In this document: one piece after another, positions 14,582-23,245 of the stretch | Layout of the letters: each line of letters begins with the position of its first letter | How positions within the stretch are numbered: position 1 is the first letter of the stretch | Source: CAWJEL01 sp964647255 | Lineage (GTDB): Bacteria > Chloroflexota > Anaerolineae > CG2-30-64-16 | NCBI GenBank assembly: GCA_964647255.1 | Contig: CAZYGI010000060.1 | Location: forward strand, 1-23,245 | Direction of reading: 5' to 3' | Length of the DNA: 23,245 bases | The notes under the pieces: generated by a model | Database searches by the model: none | What the model was told of the DNA's origin: nothing | Seen by the model: the letters and a program-made list of their open reading frames with translations, nothing else | Translations under genes and position numbers: made by a program

Positions 14582-16063
14582 ATGACCGGCTTCTTCTCCC
14601 GCCTCGGCGCCCGCGCCCGGCAGATTGACTCGCTGCTGTGCGTCGGGCTCGACCCGCACCCGGCCGATCTCCCGGCGCCGACCGCGGCGGCCGCGCGCGA
14701 CTTCTGCCTGCGGCTGATCGAAACCACCGCCGATGCCGCCGCGGCGTTCAAGCCCAACGCCGCGTTCTTCGAGCAGTTCGGCGCGGAGGGCGTCGCCGCG
14801 CTGCGCGAGGTGATCGCTGCCGTGCCGGACGAAATCCCCGTCTTGCTCGACGCCAAGCGCGGGGACATCGCCTCGACCGCCGAGGCCTACGCTCGCGCCG
14901 CGTTCGCGGCGCTCGGTGCGGACGCGATCACGCTCAGCCCCTACCTGGGCCGCGACAGCCTGGAGCCGTTCCTGGCCGACCCGGCGCGCGGCGTCTTCCT
15001 GCTGTGCAAGACCTCGAACCCCGGCGCGAGCGACCTGCAGGACCTGCCCCTGGCGGACCGGATGCCGGCCCAGCGCCTCTTCGAGCGGGTGGCCGAGCTG
15101 GCGACCGGCTGGAACACCCGCGACAACCTGGGCCTGGTGGTCGGTGCGACGCACCCCAAGGCGTTGGCCACAGCCCGCCGGGTCGCGCCCGATCTGTGGA
15201 TCCTGGCTCCCGGGGTCGGCGCGCAGGGCGGCGATCTGGACGCTGCGCTCCGCGCCGGGCTGCGAACGGATGGGCTGGGCTTGCTCGTCCCGGTCAGCCG
15301 GCAGATCTCCCGCGCGACGGATCCGAGGGAAACTGCTTCCGAGTTGGCGGCGGCCATATGGAATTGGACGCGGATGAACGCGGATAAACGCGGAAAAAAG
15401 GATTCCGATTCGTCCGCGCCGGTCCGCGCTCGTCCGCGTCCTGAACAGCAGGATTTATCCGGCAAGTTTTCTCCCGCGGCCGCGGCGCTGGCCGACCGGC
15501 TGCTCGCCGCAGGGTGCGTGCGGTTCGGGCAGTTCACCCTCAAGTCAGGTCTGGTCTCGCCGATCTACCTCGACCTGCGCCAGCTCGTCGCCGACCCGGC
15601 GCTGCTGGCTGAGGTGGGCGCGGCGTACGCTCGGCTGCTGGCCGGGCTACGGTTTGACCGGCTGGCCGCTCTGCCGTATGCGGCGCTGCCCATCGGGACA
15701 GCCGTCAGCCTGCAGGGCGGCTGGCCGATGATCTATCCGCGCAAGGAGGCCAAATCCTACGGCACGGCCGCAGAAATTGAGGGCGCGTTCCGCGCCGGGG
15801 AGCGCGTCGTGATCATTGACGACCTGGCGACCACCGGCGGGAGCAAATTCGAGGCCATCGGTAAGCTGGCTGCGGCCGGTTTGTGTATCGAAGATGTCGT
15901 TGTCCTGATTGACCGCCGGTCCGGCGCTGCCGACGCGTTGGCGGCAGCCGGCTACCGGCTGCACGCGGTCATGACGCTGCCCGAGATGCTGGAGCACTGG
16001 GCGCGGACGGGGCAGGTTCCTGTCGAGCAGATCGCAGCGACGCGCGCTTTTTTGGAGCGCTAG
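14582..16063 (+). CDS. pyrFE: Bifunctional OMP decarboxylase/orotate phosphoribosyltransferase (PyrF-PyrE fusion)
   Basis: This 493-aa fusion carries out the last two steps of UMP synthesis: PyrE joins orotate to PRPP, and PyrF decarboxylates OMP. The PyrF part (about 1-260) has the type-2 active-site strand DAKRGDIASTA (D90, K92, D95), plus LCVGLDPHP and ILAPGVGAQGG. The PyrE part (about 298-493) has FTLKSGLVSPIYLDLR and the PRPP loop VVIIDDLATTGGSK (about 409-422). Between them, residues about 262-287 are encoded by a dispersed DNA repeat. The ATG at 14582 follows AAGGA by 6 nt; a GTG at 14564 is rejected. Control by an upstream attenuator is likely. This domain order occurs in Chloroflexota and some other lineages. 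Confidence 0.95.
   Translation: MTGFFSRLGARARQIDSLLCVGLDPHPADLPAPTAAAARDFCLRLIETTADAAAAFKPNAAFFEQFGAEGVAALREVIAAVPDEIPVLLDAKRGDIASTAEAYARAAFAALGADAITLSPYLGRDSLEPFLADPARGVFLLCKTSNPGASDLQDLPLADRMPAQRLFERVAELATGWNTRDNLGLVVGATHPKALATARRVAPDLWILAPGVGAQGGDLDAALRAGLRTDGLGLLVPVSRQISRATDPRETASELAAAIWNWTRMNADKRGKKDSDSSAPVRARPRPEQQDLSGKFSPAAAALADRLLAAGCVRFGQFTLKSGLVSPIYLDLRQLVADPALLAEVGAAYARLLAGLRFDRLAALPYAALPIGTAVSLQGGWPMIYPRKEAKSYGTAAEIEGAFRAGERVVIIDDLATTGGSKFEAIGKLAAAGLCIEDVVVLIDRRSGAADALAAAGYRLHAVMTLPEMLEHWARTGQVPVEQIAATRAFLER
15366..15441. repeat. Repeat element forming the PyrF-PyrE linker
   Basis: The left half has GGACGCGGATGAACGCGGA followed by another ACGCGG unit. The right half has TCCGCGCTCGTCCGCGTCC (15423-15441), complementary to the first unit with two mismatches, after a further TCCGCG unit. 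This is a palindromic intergenic-type repeat captured in frame as a charged linker. Confidence 0.8.
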
Positions 16064-16094
16064 TACATGAGGGCGGAAGTTTACCGGGAGTTTG

Positions 16095-16145
16095 GTCGTG
16101 ACGACTTCAGTCGTTCTGACCGCCGACAGCGACTGAAGTCGCTAC
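16095..16145. repeat. REPIN-like paired hairpin between pyrFE and pyrD
   Basis: The left hairpin is ACGACT-TC-AGTCGT (16101-16114), preceded by GTCG, a near match to GTAG. The right hairpin is AGCGACT-GA-AGTCGCT (16128-16143), ending in CTAC (16142-16145). The two are inverted relative to each other and closely match the element inside purH at 21757-21811. Confidence 0.8.
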
Positions 16146-16178
16146 TGCGAACCCGGTCGGTCCTATGCCTGGATGTAC

Positions 16179-16207
16179 TTGAACCTTGGATCGCGCGAAC
16201 GTATCAC
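16179..16207 (+). promoter_or_regulatory. Possible promoter of pyrD
   Basis: TTGAAC (16179-16184), a 17-nt spacer and TATCAC (16202-16207), 28 nt before the pyrD ATG. The match is moderate, so pyrD may instead rely on read-through from pyrFE. Confidence 0.35.
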
Positions 16208-16235
16208 CGTTCAACCACAGGGAGGCACTCAGCAA

Positions 16236-17339
16236 ATGACCGTGGATTATCCTCTCGTCGAGACCATCAACCGAACTTTGCGCCGCTCGGATCTGCGCGG
16301 CAACGTACGGCCCTACGATCTCCTGCGCCCGCTGATCTTCCGCATGGCGCCGGAGACGGCCCATCACGTGACGCTGGCCTTGCTGCAGGCGGGGGGCGCA
16401 GTACTGCCCGCGCGCAGGCTGTTGCAGGCAGCATTTCGGCCGGCCCTGACCGTCAGTCCCGTGCAGGCGTTCGGCCTCACCTTCCCCAATCCGGTCGGGC
16501 TGGCCGCGGGGTATGACAAGGACGGTTTAGGTTGGCGCGGCCTGGCAACGCTGGGCTTCGGGCATATCGAGGTCGGCACCGTGACCCCCCGGCCGCAGGC
16601 CGGCAACCCCGGCCCGCGCGTCTTCCGGCTGGTGGACGATCGGGCGGTCATCAATCGCATGGGGTTTCCCAACCGCGGCGCGGCGTTCGTGGCGCGGCGC
16701 TTGCAGGGGAAGCGGCCCGCCAACCTGATCCTGGGCGTCAACATCGGCAAGAACCTGACCACATCGCTGGAGCGTGCGGGCGAAGACTACTTGAGCCTGG
16801 TGCAGACATTTGCGCCGCTGGCCGACTACCTGGCGATCAACGTCAGCTCGCCCAACACGCCGGGATTGCGCACGCTGCAAACCCGCCCGGCACTGGAGGC
16901 GCTGCTCCGGCCCCTGGACGCTGAGCGCCGGGCTCAGTCGGCGCGGCTGGGCCGGCACGTGCCGCTGCTGGTGAAGCTGGCGCCCGACCTGACCTCCGAC
17001 GAGCTCGACGGCGCGCTGGATGCGATCCTGGCTGCGGGCATAGATGGCGTGATCACGTCTAACACGACGCTGAGCCGCAAAGGGCTGACCTCGCCGCTGG
17101 CCCGCGAATCCGGCGGCATGAGCGGCGCGCCGGCGCGGCAGCGCAACACCCAGATCGTGCGTGACGTCGTGCGCCGCACCGGCGGCCGGCTGACCGTCGT
17201 CGCCAGCGGCGGCATCATGTCTCCGTGCGATGCGCAGGAGAAGCTGGACGCCGGCGCGACACTGGTGCAGCTTTACACAGGGCTGATCTACGCGGGGCCG
17301 GGGCTGGCGAAGGCCGTGGTGGAAGGCTGCGCCCGGTAG
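16236..17339 (+). CDS. pyrD: Dihydroorotate dehydrogenase, class 2 (quinone-dependent)
   Basis: This enzyme oxidises dihydroorotate to orotate with FMN, passing electrons to the membrane quinone pool. The product has 367 aa from the ATG at 16236 (GGAGG 10 nt upstream); an ATG at 16173 is less likely. The N-terminal helices YDLLRPLIFRMAPETAHHVTLALL match the membrane-associated segment of class 2 enzymes. Core motifs are FPNPVGLAAGYDKDG, TVTPRPQAGNPGPRVFRL, INRMGFPNRG, NVSSPNTPGLR (serine as catalytic base, a class 2 trait, about 204-205), LLVKLAPDL, and SGGIMSPCDAQEKLDAGATLVQLYTGLIYAGPGL for FMN phosphate binding. It supplies orotate to the PyrE domain encoded just upstream. Confidence 0.95.
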   Translation: MTVDYPLVETINRTLRRSDLRGNVRPYDLLRPLIFRMAPETAHHVTLALLQAGGAVLPARRLLQAAFRPALTVSPVQAFGLTFPNPVGLAAGYDKDGLGWRGLATLGFGHIEVGTVTPRPQAGNPGPRVFRLVDDRAVINRMGFPNRGAAFVARRLQGKRPANLILGVNIGKNLTTSLERAGEDYLSLVQTFAPLADYLAINVSSPNTPGLRTLQTRPALEALLRPLDAERRAQSARLGRHVPLLVKLAPDLTSDELDGALDAILAAGIDGVITSNTTLSRKGLTSPLARESGGMSGAPARQRNTQIVRDVVRRTGGRLTVVASGGIMSPCDAQEKLDAGATLVQLYTGLIYAGPGLAKAVVEGCAR

Positions 17340-17352
17340 CGGACGATTGGAT

Positions 17353-17381
17353 TTGCGACCGTTCCAGGTTGCAGGTAAAAT
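17353..17381 (+). promoter_or_regulatory. Promoter of the purA operon
   Basis: TTGCGA (17353-17358), a 17-nt spacer and TAAAAT (17376-17381). The predicted start near 17388 lies upstream of a terminator hairpin, leaving a leader of about 95 nt before purA. Confidence 0.6.
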
Positions 17382-17417
17382 AGCTTTGATCCCACGCGCG
17401 TTTATCTTGCGCAATGC

Positions 17418-17463
17418 CGCCCTACCCTCGCTCATCGCGTTTCTGGGTAGGGCGTTTGTTTTT
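17418..17463 (+). terminator. Intrinsic terminator/attenuator upstream of purA
   Basis: CGCCCTACCC (17418-17427) pairs perfectly with GGGTAGGGCG (17445-17454) across a 17-nt loop, followed by TTTGTTTTT. It ends pyrD read-through, but it also lies downstream of the predicted purA promoter, so it may attenuate purA. Confidence 0.75.
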
Positions 17464-17483
17464 CTGAACGGGAGGCAAGACCC

Positions 17484-18745
<1,262 letters not shown>

Positions 18746-18749
<4 letters not shown>

Positions 18750-20167
18750 CCGCTTTCACCTACGACACCTACCTCTCGCCCTTCACCTGGCGCTACGGCT
18801 CGCCGGAGATGCGCGCGCTGTGGAGTGAGGCGCACCGGCGGCGGTTGTGGCGGCGCATCTGGGTGGCGCTGGCTGAGGCGGAACAGGCCGCGGGGTTGGT
18901 CACCGCCGCGCAGGTCAGCGACCTGCGCGGCCACGCGGATAACATTGACCTGGCGCGGGCGCAGACCATCGAGGCGGAGATCCACCACGACCTGATGGCC
19001 GAGGTGCGGACGTACGCCGAGCAGTGCCCCGTCGGCGGCGGCATCATCCATCTGGGCGCGACCTCGATGGATATCGAGGACAACGCCGATGCGCTGCGGC
19101 TGCGCGATGCGCTGGACTTGATCCTGCACCGGCTGCGCGATGTCTTGTTGGCCCTGGCCGGCCAGATCGAGACGTGGGCCGCTGCGCCAACGATGGCCTT
19201 CACCCATCTTCAGCCCGCGGAGCCGACCACGGTGGGTTACCGCCTGGCGCAAACCGCGCAAGATCTGCTGGCCGACTACGAGGAGTTGCGCCGCGTCCGC
19301 GCCGGCATTCGCGGCAAGGGGTTCAAGGGCGCGGTGGGCACGTCGGCGTCGTATGTGCAGTTACTTGAGGCTAAAGCCGAGCACTCAACCTCAACCTTGA
19401 CCTTAGCCTCATTTGAAACCCGCATCATGGCTGCGCTCGGCCTCGAGGCCTTCCCCATCGCCACGCAGACCTACCCGCGCAAGCAGGATTACCGCGTCGT
19501 CGTCGCGCTGGCCGGGCTGGGCGCGACCCTCTACAAGTTTGCGTTCGACCTGCGTGTGCTCCAATCGCCGCCGATCGGGGAGTGGGCCGAGCCGTTCGGG
19601 GCGCGGCAGGTCGGATCGAGCGCGATGCCGTTCAAGCGCAACCCGATCAACGCAGAGAATATCAACAGCCTGGCGCGCTATCTGGCCGCCCTGCCGCACG
19701 TCGCGTGGGACAATGCCAGCCACAACCTGCTGGAGCGCACCCTCGACGATTCGGCCAACCGCCGCAGCCTGCTGCCGGAAGCATTTCTGATCACCGACGA
19801 GATTCTGCGCCGCAGTGGCACGCTGATGGCCGGGCTTCGGGTCAGCCGCACTGCTAGTGAGCGGCTGCTGGCCGCGTATGGCCCGTTCGCCGCCACCGAG
19901 CGGCTGCTGATGGCGCTGGTCAAGCGCGGGGGCGATCGCCAGGAATTGCACGAGGTCATCCGCAAGCATGCGATGGCCGCCTGGGCTGAGGTGCAGGCAG
20001 GACGTCCGAATCCGTTGATCGAAGCGCTCTGCCAAGACGCACGGATCACGCGCCTCGCAGCGCGGGCCGAAGTGCTCGCCTGGCTCGACGCGGCGGATTA
20101 CCTCGGCGATGCGCCGGCGCAGGCCTGCGCCTTCGCCGCACTGATCCGCCAACAACTTGGCAACTGA
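18746..20167 (+). CDS. purB: Adenylosuccinate lyase
   Basis: PurB is a fumarase-superfamily lyase that removes fumarate twice in purine synthesis: SAICAR to AICAR, and adenylosuccinate to AMP. The 473-aa product shows IHLGATSMDIEDNADALRL, FTHLQPAEPTTVGYRLAQ (catalytic His region), the mobile signature loop VGSSAMPFKRNPINAENI (about 289-306) and DDSANRRSLLPEAFL. Residues about 207-222 come from a 46-bp repeat placed between SYVQLLE and FETRIMAALGL, a surface position where homologues have a short loop. The frame is kept, so the enzyme is probably active. It overlaps purA by 4 nt and precedes the HIT gene by 17 nt. Confidence 0.96.
19366..19411. repeat. 46-bp repeat inside purB
   Basis: It is bounded by 9-bp inverted ends TGAGGCTAA (19366-19374) and TTAGCCTCA (19403-19411). 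It contains CAACCTCAACCTTGACCTTA (19386-19405), which also occurs exactly in purH at 21137-21156 in another reading frame. Confidence 0.85.
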
Positions 20168-20184
20168 TTCTTGGAGCGAATACC

Positions 20185-20619
20185 ATGACCGATTGCATCT
20201 TCTGTGAGATCCTGGCCGGCCACACAGCCGGGAGTTTCGTCTATCGTGACGAGCTGTGCTCGGCATTCATGGATGCCCAACCAGTAACCACGGGGCACGT
20301 GCTTGTCGTACCCAACCAGCATGCGACTCACCTGGCCGACCTGCCGCCGGAGACCGGCGCGCACATGTTTCGCACCGCCCAGCAGTTGGCCGCCCGGCTG
20401 CGCGCCAGCGGTCTCCGCTGTGAGGGGGTCAATTTCTTTGTGGCGGATGGCCGCATCGCGGGCCAAACCGTGTTTCATGTTCATCTGCACATCATTCCCC
20501 GCTATGCCGGCGATGGGTTTGGATTCCGCTTCGGCCCCAACTACGGCACACGGCCGGCGCGGGCGGAGCTTGACCGGCTCGCCGAACAAATCAAACTGGG
20601 GCTTGGAAAAGAGGAGTGA
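20185..20619 (+). CDS. HIT-family (HinT-like) nucleotide hydrolase
   Basis: This 144-aa protein has the histidine triad HVHLHII (98-104), whose second and third histidines act on the alpha-phosphate of nucleotide substrates, and the N-terminal CIFCEI (C4, C7), a zinc-binding pair found in many HIT proteins. Family members hydrolyse adenosine phosphoramidates or dinucleoside polyphosphates to AMP. Its position between purB and purH, with 17-nt and 2-nt gaps, fits a housekeeping role around AMP. The start is supported by GGAG upstream. The exact substrate cannot be told from sequence, and the C-terminal helix after residue 110 is longer than in minimal HinT. Confidence 0.92.
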   Translation: MTDCIFCEILAGHTAGSFVYRDELCSAFMDAQPVTTGHVLVVPNQHATHLADLPPETGAHMFRTAQQLAARLRASGLRCEGVNFFVADGRIAGQTVFHVHLHIIPRYAGDGFGFRFGPNYGTRPARAELDRLAEQIKLGLGKEE

Positions 20620-20621
20620 GC

Positions 20622-22271
20622 ATGACCCGACGCGCCATCCTGAGCGTCTACGATAAAACCGGCCTGGTCGAGTTCGCTCGCAGCCTGGCCGAGCTGGGGT
20701 TCGAGCTGGTCGCCTCCGGCGGCACCGCGCGCGCGTTGGGCGCGGCCGGCCTGCCCGTCACGCAGGTGGACCAGGTCACCGGCTTCCCGGAGATCCTGGG
20801 CGGCCGCGTCAAGACGCTCCACCCGGCGGTGCACGGCGGCATCCTGGCCCGCCGCACGCCGGCGCACCTGGCCGAGTTGGCTGGCCACGGCATCGCGCCG
20901 GTGGACCTGGTGGCCTGCAACCTCTACCCGTTTGCGGCGACCGTGGCGAAGCCGGGCGTGACTGAAGCGGAGGCGGTCGAGGAGATAGACATCGGCGGCG
21001 TGACCCTCCTGCGCGCCGCGGCGAAAAACTTCGAATCGGTGATAGCCGTTTGCGACCCGGCAGATTACGACACAGTGGTGGACGCGCTGCGCGAGGCTCA
21101 GGCTGAGGTTGAGGACGAAGTTGAGGACAAGGCGCCCAACCTCAACCTTGACCTTAACCGTCGCCTTGCGCTGAAGGCGTTCCGGCACACCGCGGCGTAC
21201 GATGCGGCGATTGCCGCGTGGCTGGGCGGCCGGGGAGCGGAGGAGCCGGGGAACAAGGGAACAGAGGCGCAGAGGGGTGAGAGGGCAGGGGAGCCCAAGC
21301 TGCCTCAACAAATCATCCTCGCGGCGGAGCGCGTGCAGTTGCTGCGTTATGGCGAGAACCCGCACCAGGCGGCTGCACTCTACCGCTGGATCGGCGCGGC
21401 GCCCGCGTTCGAGCAGCTCCAGGGCAAGGACTTGAGCTATAATAACATCGTTGACCTGGAGGCCGCGTGGGCGATGCCGCAGGAGTTCGCCGAGCCGACC
21501 GTGGCGATTATCAAGCACACCAACCCCAGCGGTCTGGCGTCGGCGGCGAGCCTGGTCGAGGCGTACCGGCTGGCATTCGACTGCGACCCGGTGTCCGCCT
21601 ACGGCTCGATTATTGCGGTCAACCGGGAGGCCGACCTGGCGCTGGTGCAGGAGATCGGCGCGCTCTTCGTGGAGGTGCTGGCCGCGCCGGCCTACACGCC
21701 CGAGGCGTTGGCGTGGCTGGCCAGCCACAAGAAGAACTGCCGGGTGATGGCGGCGCGTAGTAACGACTTTAGTCGTTTCGTGCGCACCGGAACGACTGAA
21801 GTCGTTGCTACGAATGTCCTGGTGCTCCGCTCCGTCGCCGGCGGCCTGTTGGCGCAAACGTCCGACGATCGCGGCGTGGATGAAACCATGTGGCAGGTGG
21901 TGACGCAGCGGCAGCCCACGGAGGCAGAGCGCCGCGGCCTGGCGTTCGCCTGGCTGGCAGCCAAGCATGTCAAGTCGAACGCCATCGTGCTCGTCCAGGG
22001 CACGGCAACGGTCGGCGTGGGCGCGGGGCAGATGAACCGCGTGGACTCGGTCTACCTGGCCGCGCGGCGGGCCGGCGACCGGGCGAAGGGCGCAGTGCTG
22101 GGATCGGACGCGTTCTTCCCGTTTCCCGACGGCATCGAAGCCGCGGCGGCCGCGGGCGTCACCGCGATCATCCAGCCCGGCGGCTCCTTGCGTGACGAGG
22201 AGGCTGTCACCGCCGCCGACCGGCTGGGGCTGACCATGATCTTTACCGGGGAGCGTCATTTCCGCCACTGA
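20622..22271 (+). CDS. purH: Bifunctional AICAR transformylase/IMP cyclohydrolase
   Basis: PurH carries out the final two steps to IMP. The 549-aa product has an MGS-like IMP cyclohydrolase domain (about 1-200) with AILSVYDKTGLVEFA, ASGGTARAL and GRVKTLHPAVHGGIL, and a transformylase domain with RYGENPHQ, the catalytic pair K298-H299 in IIKHTNPSGLA, DPVSAYGSI, and the C-terminal SDAFFPFPDGIEAAAAAGVTAIIQPGGS. The ATG at 20622 has GAGGAG 5 nt upstream; a GTG at 20616 is rejected. Three repeat insertions enlarge it in frame, at residues about 159-178, 203-226 and 379-397. All key residues remain, so activity is expected. It uses the AICAR produced by PurB of the same operon. Confidence 0.96.
   Translation: MTRRAILSVYDKTGLVEFARSLAELGFELVASGGTARALGAAGLPVTQVDQVTGFPEILGGRVKTLHPAVHGGILARRTPAHLAELAGHGIAPVDLVACNLYPFAATVAKPGVTEAEAVEEIDIGGVTLLRAAAKNFESVIAVCDPADYDTVVDALREAQAEVEDEVEDKAPNLNLDLNRRLALKAFRHTAAYDAAIAAWLGGRGAEEPGNKGTEAQRGERAGEPKLPQQIILAAERVQLLRYGENPHQAAALYRWIGAAPAFEQLQGKDLSYNNIVDLEAAWAMPQEFAEPTVAIIKHTNPSGLASAASLVEAYRLAFDCDPVSAYGSIIAVNREADLALVQEIGALFVEVLAAPAYTPEALAWLASHKKNCRVMAARSNDFSRFVRTGTTEVVATNVLVLRSVAGGLLAQTSDDRGVDETMWQVVTQRQPTEAERRGLAFAWLAAKHVKSNAIVLVQGTATVGVGAGQMNRVDSVYLAARRAGDRAKGAVLGSDAFFPFPDGIEAAAAAGVTAIIQPGGSLRDEEAVTAADRLGLTMIFTGERHFRH
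21106..21156. repeat. Repeat insertion 1 in purH
   Basis: AGGTTGAGG (21106-21114) pairs with CCTCAACCT (21140-21148). The right half holds the 20-bp sequence shared with purB. It encodes an acidic/Asn-Leu stretch just before the conserved RRLALKAFRHTAAYDAAIAAW. Confidence 0.8.
21229..21297. repeat. G-rich low-complexity insertion 2 in purH
   Basis: A purine-rich run with several GGGGA/GGAG/GAGGGG units encodes RGAEEPGNKGTEAQRGERAGEPK between the end of the cyclohydrolase region and the helix before RYGENPHQ. It resembles G-rich intergenic repeats; only its lower boundary of complexity is clear, not its exact ends. Confidence 0.55.
21757..21811. repeat. REPIN-like paired hairpin insertion 3 in purH
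   Basis: GTAG (21757-21760), the hairpin AACGACT-TT-AGTCGTT (21762-21777), a 13-nt spacer, AACGACT-GA-AGTCGTT (21791-21806), then CTAC (21808-21811). The outer 21-nt arms are complementary with two mismatches. This inverted pair with GTAG outside each hairpin is the layout of REP doublets. Confidence 0.88.
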
Positions 22272-22327
22272 TCACAGATCCAGTTTCATGCCGGTCACAG
22301 CGTGTACAGCTCACCGAGGAGCGCCGC

Positions 22328-23245
22328 ATGTCATCACCGAACGACTATGCAAGCTACGGATGGATCCTGGTAATCGCGATCGTTTTCGCTGTGACCCTGG
22401 GCCAGCACGCCTGGCAACGCCGAAAGGTGGCGGGCGCCCTCGCGTTCGTCGGGATGATGGTTATCGGCACCCTGTGGATCCTGACGGGTGCGCTGCAACT
22501 CATCAGCGTCGAATTCGCCGCCAAGGTCTTCTGGGAACGCGCTCAGAACGTGCTTGCGCTGACGGCTGTGATCATCTCCTTGGGGTTCGCGCTGCAATAT
22601 GCCGGCCTGGGCAAATGGCTGAATCGCCCCGTACAAACACTCCTGGTTACCTCTCTGGCGGCTTACCTCCTGCTGGAGCTGACCAACCACACGCATCATT
22701 GGATCTGGCGCGATGCCTGGCTGGAGACGCGCACGGCAATGCACTTCGCCAGCGGTCCTGCAGGATACATCTTCCTGGGCTATGGTTATCTGTTGGTCCT
22801 GCTCACCTGGACCATCCTGATCTGGCTATTCATCCGCTCTCCGCGCCACCGCGGGCCGGTGGGGATGGTGCTCATCGCACAAATCACGACCCGCATCGCG
22901 TTTGCATTTCATTTCAGCTACCGAAGCGCTGTCAGCGCATTTGATCCCCTGATCCCGCTGGTGATGATCGGCTACATCGCCTACTTCCTGGCGCTGTTTC
23001 GGTTCAACGGCTTCGAGCTTGTCCCGGCCGCGCGCGGCGTCGCGGTCACCCGCATGTGTGATGGTGTGCTCGTGCTGGATGACCGCAACCGGGTCGTAGA
23101 TCTGAACCCGGCGGCCGAGGCGCTGCTCGGCGTGCGCGCCGCCGAGATCATCGGCCAGGACGCCGTCGAGTATTGGGCCACCCTCCCGGCTCTGGTGGAA
23201 ATGATCGGTGCGCCTCTGGTCGGGCACACCGAGATCGTGCTGGGG
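22328..23245 (+). CDS. Sensor histidine kinase N-terminus: 7TM sensor plus PAS domain (runs off the window)
   Basis: The frame is open from the ATG at 22328 (GAGGAG 6 nt upstream) to the last base, 306 codons. Residues about 10-225 hold about seven hydrophobic helices and the pattern FWERAQNVLALTAVIISLGFALQYAGLGKWLNR, then LELTNHTHHWIW, which match the HisKA_7TM input region of bacterial sensor kinases. Residues from about 245 (MCDGVLVLDDRNRVVDLNPAAEALLGVRAAEIIGQD) start a PAS domain. The kinase core would lie beyond the window and is inferred only. It begins 56 nt after purH with no terminator seen between. The ligand is unknown. Confidence 0.8.
   Translation, partial: MSSPNDYASYGWILVIAIVFAVTLGQHAWQRRKVAGALAFVGMMVIGTLWILTGALQLISVEFAAKVFWERAQNVLALTAVIISLGFALQYAGLGKWLNRPVQTLLVTSLAAYLLLELTNHTHHWIWRDAWLETRTAMHFASGPAGYIFLGYGYLLVLLTWTILIWLFIRSPRHRGPVGMVLIAQITTRIAFAFHFSYRSAVSAFDPLIPLVMIGYIAYFLALFRFNGFELVPAARGVAVTRMCDGVLVLDDRNRVVDLNPAAEALLGVRAAEIIGQDAVEYWATLPALVEMIGAPLVGHTEIVLG

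Noticed and set aside
17385..17463. Purine riboswitch upstream of purA
   Set aside because: No three-way-junction core with the expected conserved loops could be recognised; only a terminator hairpin is supported.
20541..22268. 575-codon minus-strand frame opposite purH
   Set aside because: A shadow of purH. The sense strand carries all the PurH catalytic motifs.

Overview
The window is high-G+C bacterial DNA with tightly packed genes, all on the + strand except an endonuclease III gene at the left end. No rRNA, tRNA or CRISPR array was seen. A fused PyrF-PyrE enzyme, a HisKA_7TM-type sensor kinase, a UPF0175/PIN toxin-antitoxin pair and many palindromic repeats suggest a Chloroflexota (Anaerolineae-like) genome. 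That placement is an inference: no marker gene here settles it. A run of 10 Ns marks an assembly join.

Layout: (1) 1-905: a possible gene end, then nth (-) behind a near-consensus promoter. (2) 1004-5854: a likely operon with its own promoter, holding an ATP-grasp ligase, an alpha/beta-hydrolase esterase, a ParB/Srx-fold protein and pyruvate kinase, closed by a hairpin terminator. (3) 5870-7273: radA. (4) 7295-13272: a defence/stress island. It has a palindromic operator-promoter, a UPF0175 antitoxin with a DUF3368-like PIN toxin, a type III restriction-modification pair (mod, res), and a decayed MNT/HEPN toxin-antitoxin module with an amber stop and a truncated partner. (5) 13384-14355: an alpha/alpha-toroid protein of unknown role. 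(6) 14330-22271: nucleotide synthesis. pyrFE and pyrD give the steps from dihydroorotate to UMP. purA, purB, a HIT protein and purH cover SAICAR to IMP to AMP. (7) 22328 to the end: a membrane sensor histidine kinase running off the window.

Two features run through the whole window. First, short DNA repeats sit inside conserved genes without breaking the frame: mod, res, pyrFE, purB and three times in purH. One 20-bp repeat copy is read in different frames in purB and purH, so it is a DNA element and not a shared protein motif. Related GA/TC-centred hairpins, paired in inverted orientation with GTAG/CTAC ends, form a REPIN-like family in spacers and in purH. Second, both nucleotide operons have a promoter followed by an intrinsic terminator before the first gene. 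The pyrFE leader also carries a 25-codon reading frame that ends 6 nt before the terminator stem, which is the layout of UTP-sensing translational attenuation.
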